Part shown: one piece after another, positions 28,487-37,445 of the stretch
Layout: the number at the start of each line of letters is the position of its first letter
Position numbering within the stretch: the stretch's first letter is position 1
DNA from: Tenericutes bacterium MO-XQ
Lineage (GTDB): Bacteria; Bacillota_I; Bacilli_A; Acholeplasmatales; Acholeplasmataceae
DNA: 64,000 bases
Reading direction: 5' to 3'
Assembly (NCBI GenBank): GCA_002838185.1
Contig: CP017948.1
Span: forward strand, 1,364,001-1,428,000
Notes under the pieces: generated by a model
The model's database searches: none
Told to the model about the DNA's origin: nothing
Seen by the model: the letters and a program-made list of their open reading frames with translations, nothing else
Program-made: the position numbers and the translations under genes

Positions 28487-30847
28487 TTAATCCTCCTGGA
28501 ATGCTCTTGTTTTTGATAGGTTCCATGCAGTTAAAGACCCAACAAACAAGAAGATCAGTACTGAGAACACAGATGCCATATTAAAGATCGAATAATCAAC
28601 CGTTAATGTATACATCCATGAAATCAGGATATCCGTGTCTCCAGCAAACCCTCTGCTGGCTATACCAGAATTCGGACCACCACCAGTGATAAAGTAGATG
28701 ACCCCGAAGTTATTAAAGTTCCCCGAGAATGTCATAATTAAGATCGGTGCTGTCGAATAAAGCACTAATGGCATCGTAATTTTTGTAATCTTTTGCATAT
28801 TGGATGCCCCATCGATATCTGCAGCTTCGTAAAGCGTTTTATCGATTGCTGTCATAACCCCTGTCATGAGTGCCATGAAATAAGGGAATCCTAACCAGAT
28901 GTTAACAACAATAAGTGTTGCTCTAACAAAAGTTGGATTAAATGGGTTACTAAACCATTGAATATTCGATTCACCTAAATAGAGTAATTTTGAAAAGCCT
29001 GTTAAACTTTCGTAACTTACTCCTAACATATTAAGATTTCTTAAAATTTCATAAATACCTATATCTTGTAAGAACGTATTAATAAATCCGACTTCATTAA
29101 ACATAACTGAGAAAACCATTTGTGATAATAACGCTGGAATCGCCCATGGCAGGATCAGTACAGTTCTCCAAAACTTTCTAAATACAACTTTTTCGCTATT
29201 TAAGATTAATGCTTGGAAGAATCCACCAAAGAATACGGTTGCTGTAGCAAGCACTGCCCAAACAACTGTCCATGATAAAACTCTCCAGAAAGCTACCCCA
29301 AAGGATGCCCCTAAACCACTTGTAAAATTAAATAATGCTATAAAGTTTGTTAATCCTACCCAATCGAATGTATCTAACATCGATTCGTTACCTGAAATAT
29401 TTGTGAATGCTATAACAAAGCCAAATGCAATTGGCATGATTGAAATAAATCCTAAAACAAAAATCGCAGGTGATAAGACAATATATTCAAAGCTTTCTTC
29501 ATAAACATTTTTAAAGTAAGCTCCATCCTTTAATACTTTTTCTTTCTTTCTCTTCTTTTCACTAGTTACATAGGCATCTCGAATACCCCATGCCATAAAT
29601 ATGAAGAAAAAGAAAGATAATATAACACCAATTAAACCTTCAAGTAATAACATGGTTGATACATGCCCTCTAACAGGCACTGTCTCAGATACACTAAATG
29701 ATGTTAATAATGAATAATCACTATCACTATTACCAACCATTGCATCCATTAGTCCCATATGACCACTAATATTCACTTTTTTTGCAGTTCCTAAGGTAAC
29801 TACAGACCAATAACCTCTTACAAATAACCCACCTTGATCATAGAAGAAATTATTATATTGTTCTTCAAAATCATCTCTAATCTCAGGGTTTAATTCATGA
29901 TATATTTTTATCATTAGTTTTGTGATATCAACACCGGTATACTCATTCCATGCATATGAGAATGTGTATGACATCGCTTGTCTAAATGTCACTGAAAACT
30001 CTGTTTCTTTATATTGAATTCGTCTTGAGTTATAAATTAGATTTGGTTCATAATATTCATAAATGTTTCCATCTAGTAGATAAATCGGACCTTCAACTGG
30101 AACTTGTGTAGGATCTGTCAAACTCACAACTTCACTAGTCTGTAAATCGATGTATACTGTTAAAACACCATCTGTAGCTCTTACATAATATTTTGATCCA
30201 TCAGTAAAAATATTGCCTGATTTTACAAACAATGTAAGGTCAGTGACGCTTGTTATAATGTTATTTTCGCTTAATTCTCCCGTAAGAACTGTAGTTTCTA
30301 CATATTCTTTTTTGTTGCTTCCGTCTTCTTGTTCTATGTTTCTTTCAACATAGTATTTGCCATCAACATCTTTATATAGGGTTTGTTTTCTAATCAAATG
30401 CACTAGGTTTTCTTCATTATAAGTCGTATTAAAATCCTCTAGTAATATATCTTCACTAGTCACCATGTTGGTATATTTGATTGGATTATTCTTTTTGAGA
30501 TCTTGAGCAAAGAATTCTATAAATAATTCTTCAGTTAGGTTAGTCGCACCACCTATTTCATCAAGAAATAGATCGAAATCTTCATAAGATTCGCCTTCAA
30601 CAAGTTTATTATAATTATACTCCGCCATAAACCCATTAACGTACCATTCATCGCCTAAATTATTACCTGCAACTTTATCGTAAGCATTAATATCATCTTG
30701 ATAATGACTTGTTCCAAGTTCAATACCTATAAATAATACAAAAACGACAAAAAAGAATAGAAACTTAAAGATTTGCCCATTGAGTAATTGTCCTAGGCCC
30801 CAAACAATCCCAGAAGCAATTGCTTTTAAAATGCTAAATATTTTCAT
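28487..30847 (-). CDS. malF: Maltodextrin ABC transporter permease, MalF-like, with very large insert
   Basis: 786 residues; E. coli MalF has 514 and many Gram-positive homologues about 430-450. A first helix at about 28-45 is followed by some 350 extracytoplasmic residues, a helix at about 400-422, a charged KKRKKEKVL stretch, and then the MalF core from about residue 455 (SPAIFVLGFISIMPIAFGFVIAFTNI) with the EAA loop YEAADIDGASNMQKITKITMPLV. The outer domain may be a docking or surface domain analogous to the P2 loop, but I recognise no family in it. It follows malE after an intercistronic hairpin. Confidence 0.9.
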   Translation of the reverse strand: MKIFSILKAIASGIVWGLGQLLNGQIFKFLFFFVVFVLFIGIELGTSHYQDDINAYDKVAGNNLGDEWYVNGFMAEYNYNKLVEGESYEDFDLFLDEIGGATNLTEELFIEFFAQDLKKNNPIKYTNMVTSEDILLEDFNTTYNEENLVHLIRKQTLYKDVDGKYYVERNIEQEDGSNKKEYVETTVLTGELSENNIITSVTDLTLFVKSGNIFTDGSKYYVRATDGVLTVYIDLQTSEVVSLTDPTQVPVEGPIYLLDGNIYEYYEPNLIYNSRRIQYKETEFSVTFRQAMSYTFSYAWNEYTGVDITKLMIKIYHELNPEIRDDFEEQYNNFFYDQGGLFVRGYWSVVTLGTAKKVNISGHMGLMDAMVGNSDSDYSLLTSFSVSETVPVRGHVSTMLLLEGLIGVILSFFFFIFMAWGIRDAYVTSEKKRKKEKVLKDGAYFKNVYEESFEYIVLSPAIFVLGFISIMPIAFGFVIAFTNISGNESMLDTFDWVGLTNFIALFNFTSGLGASFGVAFWRVLSWTVVWAVLATATVFFGGFFQALILNSEKVVFRKFWRTVLILPWAIPALLSQMVFSVMFNEVGFINTFLQDIGIYEILRNLNMLGVSYESLTGFSKLLYLGESNIQWFSNPFNPTFVRATLIVVNIWLGFPYFMALMTGVMTAIDKTLYEAADIDGASNMQKITKITMPLVLYSTAPILIMTFSGNFNNFGVIYFITGGGPNSGIASRGFAGDTDILISWMYTLTVDYSIFNMASVFSVLIFLFVGSLTAWNLSKTRAFQED

Positions 30848-30871
30848 TGAGCCCTCCGTTATATAAACTAA

Positions 30872-30900
30872 ATGAGGACGGCAAGATTATGCCGCCTCAT
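30872..30900 (-). other. Intercistronic hairpin between malE and malF
   Basis: ATGAGG-CGGCA pairs with TGCCG-T-CCTCAT (11 bp, one bulge) in the transcript. No T-run follows. Such a structure can stabilise the upstream malE message or dampen read-through into malFG. Confidence 0.6.
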
Positions 30901-30931
30901 CATAGTTTTAATATATATTATCTTACTTTTT

Positions 30932-32317
30932 TTAACCAGCTAGACCTACACGAGTTCTATATGATTGTTCAGCTGTAGCAGCTGCTGTAGCAGGAGCAAC
31001 ACCGTTGTTCCACACTTCAATAACCATAGTTTCACCTGGTCCCCAATAATATGTTACTTGTGGGATTGTAGGCATTGGAACTGATGTTTGTAATTGATCA
31101 GCCATAGCTAATAATAATGAATCTGTACTTACACCTTCGATATCTCCTAAAAGATCAGTCTTAAGTGCTGGTAATTTACCTTTGTATTCATACATTAATT
31201 CCATAGCGATGTCAGAAGCTAAGAATTCAACAAATTTAATTGCATCTTCTCTATTTTCTGAGTATTTGTATACTGCAGCCATTTGAGCACCAGCAAATGT
31301 TTGAGTTACTGTATCAACACCATCAACATTAATTGTTGGCATTGGAGCAATCGCAAAGTTTAAACCAGCATTCTTATAAGCTTCAATATTCCATGGACCT
31401 GCAATGATATAAGGAATCTTACCTAATTCGAAATTACCACCAGCTGAAATTGAGTTATGAGAACCTGTACCAGTTGTACGTGGTTTAAGTTCGTCTCTCA
31501 TCCATTCTAATGCTGGAACTGCATTTTCAAATCCTACTGCAGATGGATCATCTAAGTTATCACCAAATGGATAGAATCCAAATGCTGAATAAATCGCTTG
31601 GTTGAAGTAACTATCAGCCCAGTGACTTGAAGTTCCTAAATAATATAAACCAGCTTCTGCGTTAGTTCTACCAGAACCATCAGCAGCTTGAGCAGCATTC
31701 CAAACGTCAGCTGCAGCAAAGATTTCTTCGAAAGTTGTAGCAGGTGTAGTGATTAAATCAGTATTGTAATATAAACCAACTGATTCTAATGACATTGGTA
31801 CTGCATATAATCTTTCAACAGCATTTTCGCTTGCTGGATCAAATGAGTTAGCAGATTCGTCATAAGTTAAAGTTGCGATTTGAAGACCTAGTTCAGCTGA
31901 ACGTTCTTCAAGTGCAGTACGAGTTGCTTCTGGAAGTGGATAAACCAAATCTTCTAAAACAGCTTGCGCTAAATGGTCATGTGGGAATTGGAATACGTCA
32001 GCACCATTTCCTGAAGGACCAAATGTCTTTAATAATTCACGAGCATCAACGCTACCCATATGTTCATGTTCAACAACGATATTTGGGTATACTTTGTTGA
32101 ATTCTTCGATAACTGCTTGCATATATTCACCATTTTCATCATCAATCCATACACGGATTTTTGATTTTTGTGTAAATGTATCAGCAAAATCGATTAATTC
32201 ACCATTATTATCTGGATCTGTTGGATCTGTTGGATCCGTTGGATCTTCTGTGTCATTACATGCAGCAAGAGTTAAGCCACCTAATAATACAAATAAAATT
32301 AATAGAAATTTTTTCAT
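30932..32317 (-). CDS. malE: Maltodextrin-binding lipoprotein, MalE-like
   Basis: 461 residues, SBP_bac_1 family. Signal peptide with lipobox LAAC (Cys 20), then an acidic spacer built of D-P-T repeats, then the binding fold (KIRVWIDDENGEYMQAVIEEFNKVYPNIVV, FPHDHLAQAVLEDLVYPL, AMPMTINVDG-like loop, FAGAQMAAVYKYSENREDAIKFVEFLAS). It captures maltodextrins at the cell surface for MalFG. It sits between the CBM41-like gene and malF, all on one strand. RBS GGGAGG. Confidence 0.93.
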   Translation of the reverse strand: MKKFLLILFVLLGGLTLAACNDTEDPTDPTDPTDPDNNGELIDFADTFTQKSKIRVWIDDENGEYMQAVIEEFNKVYPNIVVEHEHMGSVDARELLKTFGPSGNGADVFQFPHDHLAQAVLEDLVYPLPEATRTALEERSAELGLQIATLTYDESANSFDPASENAVERLYAVPMSLESVGLYYNTDLITTPATTFEEIFAAADVWNAAQAADGSGRTNAEAGLYYLGTSSHWADSYFNQAIYSAFGFYPFGDNLDDPSAVGFENAVPALEWMRDELKPRTTGTGSHNSISAGGNFELGKIPYIIAGPWNIEAYKNAGLNFAIAPMPTINVDGVDTVTQTFAGAQMAAVYKYSENREDAIKFVEFLASDIAMELMYEYKGKLPALKTDLLGDIEGVSTDSLLLAMADQLQTSVPMPTIPQVTYYWGPGETMVIEVWNNGVAPATAAATAEQSYRTRVGLAG

Positions 32318-32330
32318 GATATAGCCTCCC

Positions 32331-33782
32331 TTACTCTTTAACTACTCTAAAGATGAATGTTTCTTCGGTAACATTACCCCATTCATCAACAACACGTAAC
32401 ATAATTTCATAATCGCCTTCAGTTCTAGTATCTAATACTGAGAATTCACCTTTAGGTACGAATACGAATGGTGTTAAGTCACCGTCACGATCGTCAGTAG
32501 CTCTAAATCTTGGGAATAAGTTTTGATTAAACGGAGTTCCCCAAGGTACTTCGATTATTCTTTGATCAGCAGCAACACCAACGATATTAGTTGGAGAAAT
32601 AAATGTAATTACTGGTGCTTCTGTATCCATTGCTAAATCGATTTGTGCTTCAACTTCACCATTGTTAAAGAATACAGTATATTCAGCAGTATTCACAAGT
32701 GGAGTCTTTAAGATAATTACAAATGAATTTAATGTTGGGTTTGTTGTTGCAAAGTCAACACGATCAATTGTAAGTGCTGAACCATAAGTGCCATCACCTA
32801 AATCAGCTCTAACTTCAAACCAACCTTCGATTTCTTTTTGTGCTAAATATTTAACACCAGCATCTGGATATGGAGATTCAACTAATGCACTTGTCTTAAC
32901 AATGATTGTTGTAGGATCAACTGCATAAGTACCATCTTGTTCTTCAGCATTGTATTCTTTTAATTTGAATGTGAATGCTTCATCAGCAAATGTAGCTGGA
33001 TCATTGTAATAAACATTGTCACCAACTGTATATGCGTTACCTTTACTTAAAACATAAGCAACACCAGTGTCACCTAATACAGGTGATTCAGGAAGTGCAT
33101 TTGTTAAAGTAACGTCACCAGTCTTCTTAGTAGCATCATCGCCAGCATAAACTAATAAACCAGCATCTGTTCCAGTTGAGTGTAACATTGCAGCTTTAAC
33201 TTCATTACCATCTGATGTTTTTCCAGCAGTACTGAATACTTGTGCAGGATTACCCCATTCAGCAGGAACATCTACCCAACCATTCCACGAATGAACACCA
33301 ATGTTTTCTTCATAGCTTCCTGATGGATCATAATACACTAATAACATATTATAATGATCGTTTGATGCAACAAATGATTGTGGATCAGTGATCACGCCTT
33401 CAGTTTTAACTGTTGCAGCGCCTTCGAATACATATACGTGAACTGTTTCGCCTTCAATAATTGTGTCTGCAGGAATATTAACATCACCTGTTAATTTTCT
33501 GTCCCAGTTAGGGCCGCCATTTTCCCAAAATACAGCAATAAATCCGACTTCTGTTCCAACAGCTATGTCATTATAGTTCCAATAAGCACCAAATGCATCG
33601 GTACCATCTGCTTCTTTACCAGCTGCTGTACTACCCCAAGCCCAAGAACCTAGACCTTCATAATCGCCATCCCAAGCTTGGAAATGTACAACTAAGTTTC
33701 CTGTACCAGCTGCTGATGCTTTAACACCAAATAAAGCTGCTACTGAAAGTACTAAGAAAAAGGCTAATAATACTTTTTTCAT
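32331..33782 (-). CDS. Secreted protein with two CBM41-like modules and a C-terminal Ig-like domain
   Basis: 483 residues. A cleavable signal peptide (VKASAAG, no lipobox Cys) precedes a pullulanase-associated CBM41-like module (NLVVHFQAWDGDYEGLGSWAWG), a second related module near residue 140 (NMLLVYYDPSGSYEENIGVHSWNG), a middle beta-rich region, and a terminal DUF5011-like module (DTEAPVITFISP...VVDEWGNVTEETF). No catalytic domain. It probably binds alpha-glucan outside the cell for the importer encoded 13 bases downstream. How it stays on the cell is not evident. First gene of the operon, after promoter TTTACA-18-TAAAAT. Confidence 0.8.
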   Translation of the reverse strand: MKKVLLAFFLVLSVAALFGVKASAAGTGNLVVHFQAWDGDYEGLGSWAWGSTAAGKEADGTDAFGAYWNYNDIAVGTEVGFIAVFWENGGPNWDRKLTGDVNIPADTIIEGETVHVYVFEGAATVKTEGVITDPQSFVASNDHYNMLLVYYDPSGSYEENIGVHSWNGWVDVPAEWGNPAQVFSTAGKTSDGNEVKAAMLHSTGTDAGLLVYAGDDATKKTGDVTLTNALPESPVLGDTGVAYVLSKGNAYTVGDNVYYNDPATFADEAFTFKLKEYNAEEQDGTYAVDPTTIIVKTSALVESPYPDAGVKYLAQKEIEGWFEVRADLGDGTYGSALTIDRVDFATTNPTLNSFVIILKTPLVNTAEYTVFFNNGEVEAQIDLAMDTEAPVITFISPTNIVGVAADQRIIEVPWGTPFNQNLFPRFRATDDRDGDLTPFVFVPKGEFSVLDTRTEGDYEIMLRVVDEWGNVTEETFIFRVVKE

Positions 33783-33863
33783 TTTATTCTCTTCCTCCTA
33801 AGTTTTTATTAAGAATTCTAATCAATTCTCGACACTTTGATTTTATCACAATATGTAAAAAAA

Positions 33864-33922
33864 TGTAAACGCTTTATACTTTGTGCAAATGTGCAACCGT
33901 TTTCTTTTTGTAATCGCTATCA
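33864..33922. promoter_or_regulatory. Three tandem LacI/CcpA-type operators between the malE operon and the secreted pullulanase
   Basis: TGTAAACGCTTTAT (33864-33877), TGCAACCGTTTTCT (33892-33905) and TGTAATCGCTATCA (33909-33922); the last fits TGNAANCGNTNNCA completely, the others miss one or two positions. The first overlaps the -35 (TTTACA) of the leftward promoter with its extended -10 TGATAAAAT; the third precedes the rightward extended -10 TGTTATATT. One cluster could control both transcripts. Confidence 0.65.
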
Positions 33923-33980
33923 TGATATTAACAAAATACGTTAAATACATGTTATATTTAAAATATAAGGAGGCATAAAA

Positions 33981-36908
33981 ATGAAAAAGATAATAACAAT
34001 GCTACTCGTCATATTTTCAATTTTTACAATGGGTATAACTTCTGTTGCTGCAGAACTACCAACAACACTTGTTGTACATTATTATAGATATGATCAAAAT
34101 TACACCGGTTATGATTTCTGGATGTGGGAAAGTAATCCTTCATCTCTTGGCGGAATCGAACACGATTTCGATCCATTACAAACAGGAGACTATGGTGTTT
34201 ATTACGAAGTTAATTTAACAGAAGATTATCCAACAGCTACACAGTTGGGTATCATCATTAGAAAAGGAAGCTGGGATGGTTATCGTGAACCAGGCGGAGA
34301 TCGTTTTATTAATTTAAATACGATTGAAGTCGTTGATGGAACTGCTCATGCTTATTTTGTTGAAGGTGATATTAGAATCGGGACATCTCAGGCTGATCTA
34401 GATAATAATATTCCTGATTATAGAGATAAGATTCTAACAGCTGCATTTAATGCTAATGAACAAATCGTCGTAAAAACAACAAGCATACCAACGCTTGGTA
34501 TTGATGTTTATGAAAACGATACACTTACTTTATCAACAACTACTACTACAACAACGACAACTATTACTGTTCCTGATATTGATATTTCAAATACATATAA
34601 GGTAGTAGCTAAATTTGCTGATAACGAAAGTGAACAAATTGTGTCACTACAAAATATTTATGACACTGAAGCATTTGAGGATTTATACACTTATGAAGGT
34701 ACTTTAGGTGTTAGCTTTGAAGATGAGTTTACTGTCTTTAGATTATGGGCACCTTTAAGTCAATCAGTGACCTTAAATATATATAACCAAGGTCATCCAA
34801 ATTATAATGATTTAGGTGAACCAAATAGTGAACTTACGCCATTCCAATCAGAACCTATGTATAAAATAGAAAACGGTGCATGGGAAATTAAGTTAACTGG
34901 TGATTATGATTTCAAATATTATACATTTAGTGTTAATAATAATGGACAAACTTTTGAAGTCACTGATCCATATGCTTATTCTACTGGTGCAAACGGTCAA
35001 AGAGGTATGATTGTTAACTTTGATGAAGTCAACCCTGAAGGTTGGACATATGATGATCGTCCTGATACGATCGAAAATTTAACTGATTATATTGTTTATG
35101 AACTACATGTAAGAGATTTAACAACTCATAATACATGGCAAGGCACTGAAACTTATCGTGGTAAATTCATGGGATTAACTGAATCAGGTACAACTTATAC
35201 TGAAGATGGTCTGACTGTTAAAACCGGTTTAGATCATATTGAAGAGTTAGGGGTAAATGCTGTTCAGTTATTACCAATATTTGATTTTGGATATGTTGAT
35301 GAAGTTCAAGTCGCAAACAATCCAAACTATCAAAATGTATTCAATTGGGGTTATATGCCATATCACTTCAATACTCTTGAAGGTTCTTATGCAACAAATC
35401 CATTCGATGGTGCTACAAGAATTAATGAGTTCAAACAAGTTGTGATGGCACTTCACGAAAAAGACATAAGAGTCATTATGGATGTTGTTTATAACCATAC
35501 TGGTGAATCAGCAACTTCTAATTTCCATAAAATTGTTCCAGGTTACTATCATCGATTAACCCAAGATGGAGGATTCTCTAATGGTTCTGGTACAGGTAAT
35601 GAAACAGCTTCAGAACGTGCAATGATGAGAAAGTTTATGGTTGACTCAGTAGAATTCTGGGCAACTGAATATAATCTATCAGGTTTTAGATTTGACCTTA
35701 TGGCACTTCACGACTATGAGACTATGAATGAAATTCAAGCAACGCTTTCAGAAATCGATCCAACAATTGTTGTTTATGGTGAACCTTGGAACGGTGGATC
35801 AACTCCACTTCCATCATCTATAGATGCGGGAAAAACTAATATTCAAAATATGAACTTAGTTGGTGCGTTTAACGATGTGACTAGAGATGCTGTTAAAGGT
35901 TCAGTATTCCAAGCAAATGAAGCAGGTTGGGTACAAGGTAATGTTTCAGCATATAATTATGATGGTATTAAATATGGTGTTGTAGGTGGCATTGATTATC
36001 CTGGTATTAATCAAGTTGATGCTTGGCATTTAAATCCAAATCAAACTATAAATTATGTATCAGCTCATGATAATAATACTTTATACGACAAACTCAAACT
36101 TACAAGAGTTTCAAGTAGTTTAGTTGATGAGTTACAAATTCAAGCAAATGCAATCATCTTAACATCTCAAGGTATCCCATTCTTACATGCTGGTGTTGAG
36201 ATTATGAGATCTAAACCAGATGGCGCAGGCGGATATGATCATAACTCTTATGAATCTCCTGATTCAGTGAATCAAATTAGATGGGATCGAAAAGTTGAGT
36301 ACTATCGTGTTTTTGAGTACTATCAAGCATTAATAAGCATAAGAAAAGCACTTCCTCATTTTAGAATGAACAGTGCAGAACAAATTTTAGCAAATTTACA
36401 ATTTTTAGATACAGATGCTGGCTTGCAAGGTTTAGCATATCGAATCACTGGTGGAACAAATGCACCAGATGTCATTGTCATACATTCTGGTAATCCACAA
36501 TATGGATTAACTGGTGTGACATTGGATTCCGGTAAAACATATAAAGTCTTAAGTAACTCATTAGAAGCAAATCCAAACGGATTAGAAACTGTAAGTAACG
36601 CAGTTTTCGTTCCTGCAAATACAACGATGATTTTACTTGAAGAAATGCCAGATGCTATTGAGATCAAAGAAGCTTCAGTAACGATAGAAAAAGGTCAAGC
36701 ATTTGATCCTTCATCAAACGTTGAAGTTTTAAATGATAATGTTGATATTTACTACTCAGATTATCATAATGTAGATGCACCTGGTAGATATACAATTACA
36801 GTAGCTGTTAATGATCCATATACTGGTTACAAGCTTTATTTCTACACACTTTATGTTGGTGGTCAAGCATACAATGTCACCATAAATAACGAAGGAAGTG
36901 GTGAATAA
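33981..36908 (+). CDS. Secreted type I pullulanase with CBM41
   Basis: 975 residues. A signal peptide (cleavage near VAA-E) is followed by CBM41 (TLVVHYYRYDQNYTGYDFWMWE), a nine-threonine tract near residue 185, a CBM48-like domain (FTVFRLWAPLSQSVTLNIY), then the GH13_14 barrel: FNWGYMPYHFNTLEGSY, SGFRFDLMALHD (nucleophile Asp), VVYGEPWNGG (acid/base Glu), YVSAHDNNTLYDK. A C-terminal beta module ends at residue 975. It cuts branch points in starch or glycogen outside the cell. RBS AAGGAGG. It overlaps nothing and is followed by a small lipoprotein gene one base later. Confidence 0.94.
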   Translation: MKKIITMLLVIFSIFTMGITSVAAELPTTLVVHYYRYDQNYTGYDFWMWESNPSSLGGIEHDFDPLQTGDYGVYYEVNLTEDYPTATQLGIIIRKGSWDGYREPGGDRFINLNTIEVVDGTAHAYFVEGDIRIGTSQADLDNNIPDYRDKILTAAFNANEQIVVKTTSIPTLGIDVYENDTLTLSTTTTTTTTTITVPDIDISNTYKVVAKFADNESEQIVSLQNIYDTEAFEDLYTYEGTLGVSFEDEFTVFRLWAPLSQSVTLNIYNQGHPNYNDLGEPNSELTPFQSEPMYKIENGAWEIKLTGDYDFKYYTFSVNNNGQTFEVTDPYAYSTGANGQRGMIVNFDEVNPEGWTYDDRPDTIENLTDYIVYELHVRDLTTHNTWQGTETYRGKFMGLTESGTTYTEDGLTVKTGLDHIEELGVNAVQLLPIFDFGYVDEVQVANNPNYQNVFNWGYMPYHFNTLEGSYATNPFDGATRINEFKQVVMALHEKDIRVIMDVVYNHTGESATSNFHKIVPGYYHRLTQDGGFSNGSGTGNETASERAMMRKFMVDSVEFWATEYNLSGFRFDLMALHDYETMNEIQATLSEIDPTIVVYGEPWNGGSTPLPSSIDAGKTNIQNMNLVGAFNDVTRDAVKGSVFQANEAGWVQGNVSAYNYDGIKYGVVGGIDYPGINQVDAWHLNPNQTINYVSAHDNNTLYDKLKLTRVSSSLVDELQIQANAIILTSQGIPFLHAGVEIMRSKPDGAGGYDHNSYESPDSVNQIRWDRKVEYYRVFEYYQALISIRKALPHFRMNSAEQILANLQFLDTDAGLQGLAYRITGGTNAPDVIVIHSGNPQYGLTGVTLDSGKTYKVLSNSLEANPNGLETVSNAVFVPANTTMILLEEMPDAIEIKEASVTIEKGQAFDPSSNVEVLNDNVDIYYSDYHNVDAPGRYTITVAVNDPYTGYKLYFYTLYVGGQAYNVTINNEGSGE

Positions 36909-36909
36909 T

Positions 36910-37296
36910 ATGAAAAAATTAACAACAGTATTTGTTTTCATAATTATTGGATTAACTTTAGTTGCTTGTGGTGGTGATGAACCCAAAGACATCGAAGTAA
37001 CTATCATCGATTTGAATATCGAATCAAATGAAATTATAGCTGATGTCATCGTAACAGAAACATTCAAAGAATTGAAGCAACTTGAAGAAATCGCATATAA
37101 TGTATCAAGTCAACTTTACGAAGAAAACTTTGAAATAATTGGTGCTTCTTCTTATTCATTGATTATAAACTTTTATGACAGTCAAGGAAGTTTTGATGCT
37201 GAAGATGTGTCTTATGGAACGATTATTTTTGATGTGAACAAGACCATGGAAAATCCTGGGTTGTCACTTAATCAAAATCAATTATCAATTGACTAA
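36910..37296 (+). CDS. Small lipoprotein of unknown function
   Basis: 128 residues. Signal peptide with lipobox VAC (Cys 20; MKKLTTVFVFIIIGLTLVAC) and a short mature domain with no motif I recognise. I start at ATG 36910, directly after the pullulanase stop, with GGAAG/GGTGA upstream; a start at 36898 lies inside the pullulanase gene. Its terminator has been separated from it by the insertion of the first ISL3-like element eight bases after the stop codon. Confidence 0.75.
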   Translation: MKKLTTVFVFIIIGLTLVACGGDEPKDIEVTIIDLNIESNEIIADVIVTETFKELKQLEEIAYNVSSQLYEENFEIIGASSYSLIINFYDSQGSFDAEDVSYGTIIFDVNKTMENPGLSLNQNQLSID

Positions 37297-37303
37297 AAAT
37301 AAA

Positions 37304-37387
37304 GGCCCTTTAAAAAATAATGTGGCGAACACAAAATAGGGCTATAAAAAATTATATGGCAAAAAGGCCTATAAAAAATCGTATGGC
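37304..37387 (+). repeat. Iterated end repeats, transposase 3' end of copy 1
   Basis: Three direct copies of a unit of about 22-23 bp reading inward, each with (T)NTAAAAAAT and ending TGTGGC, TATGGC or TATGGC at 37326, 37360 and 37387: spacings 34 and 27. Confidence 0.85.
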
Positions 37388-37391
37388 AGTC

Positions 37392-37421
37392 AAAAGGACT
37401 CATCATTTGGTGAGTCCTTTT
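37392..37421. terminator. Terminator inside copy 1, after the transposase gene
   Basis: AAAAGGACTCA / TGAGTCCTTTT, 11-bp perfect stem with an eight-base loop and T-runs in either sense. It may now also end transcription of the lipoprotein gene. Confidence 0.8.
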
Positions 37422-37445
37422 ATCTTGTCATAACTCAAATCATTA

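Noticed and set aside
35257-36667. Several overlapping frames on both strands within the pullulanase gene
   Set aside because: They lie inside a strongly supported long coding sequence and lack domain features or start signals.
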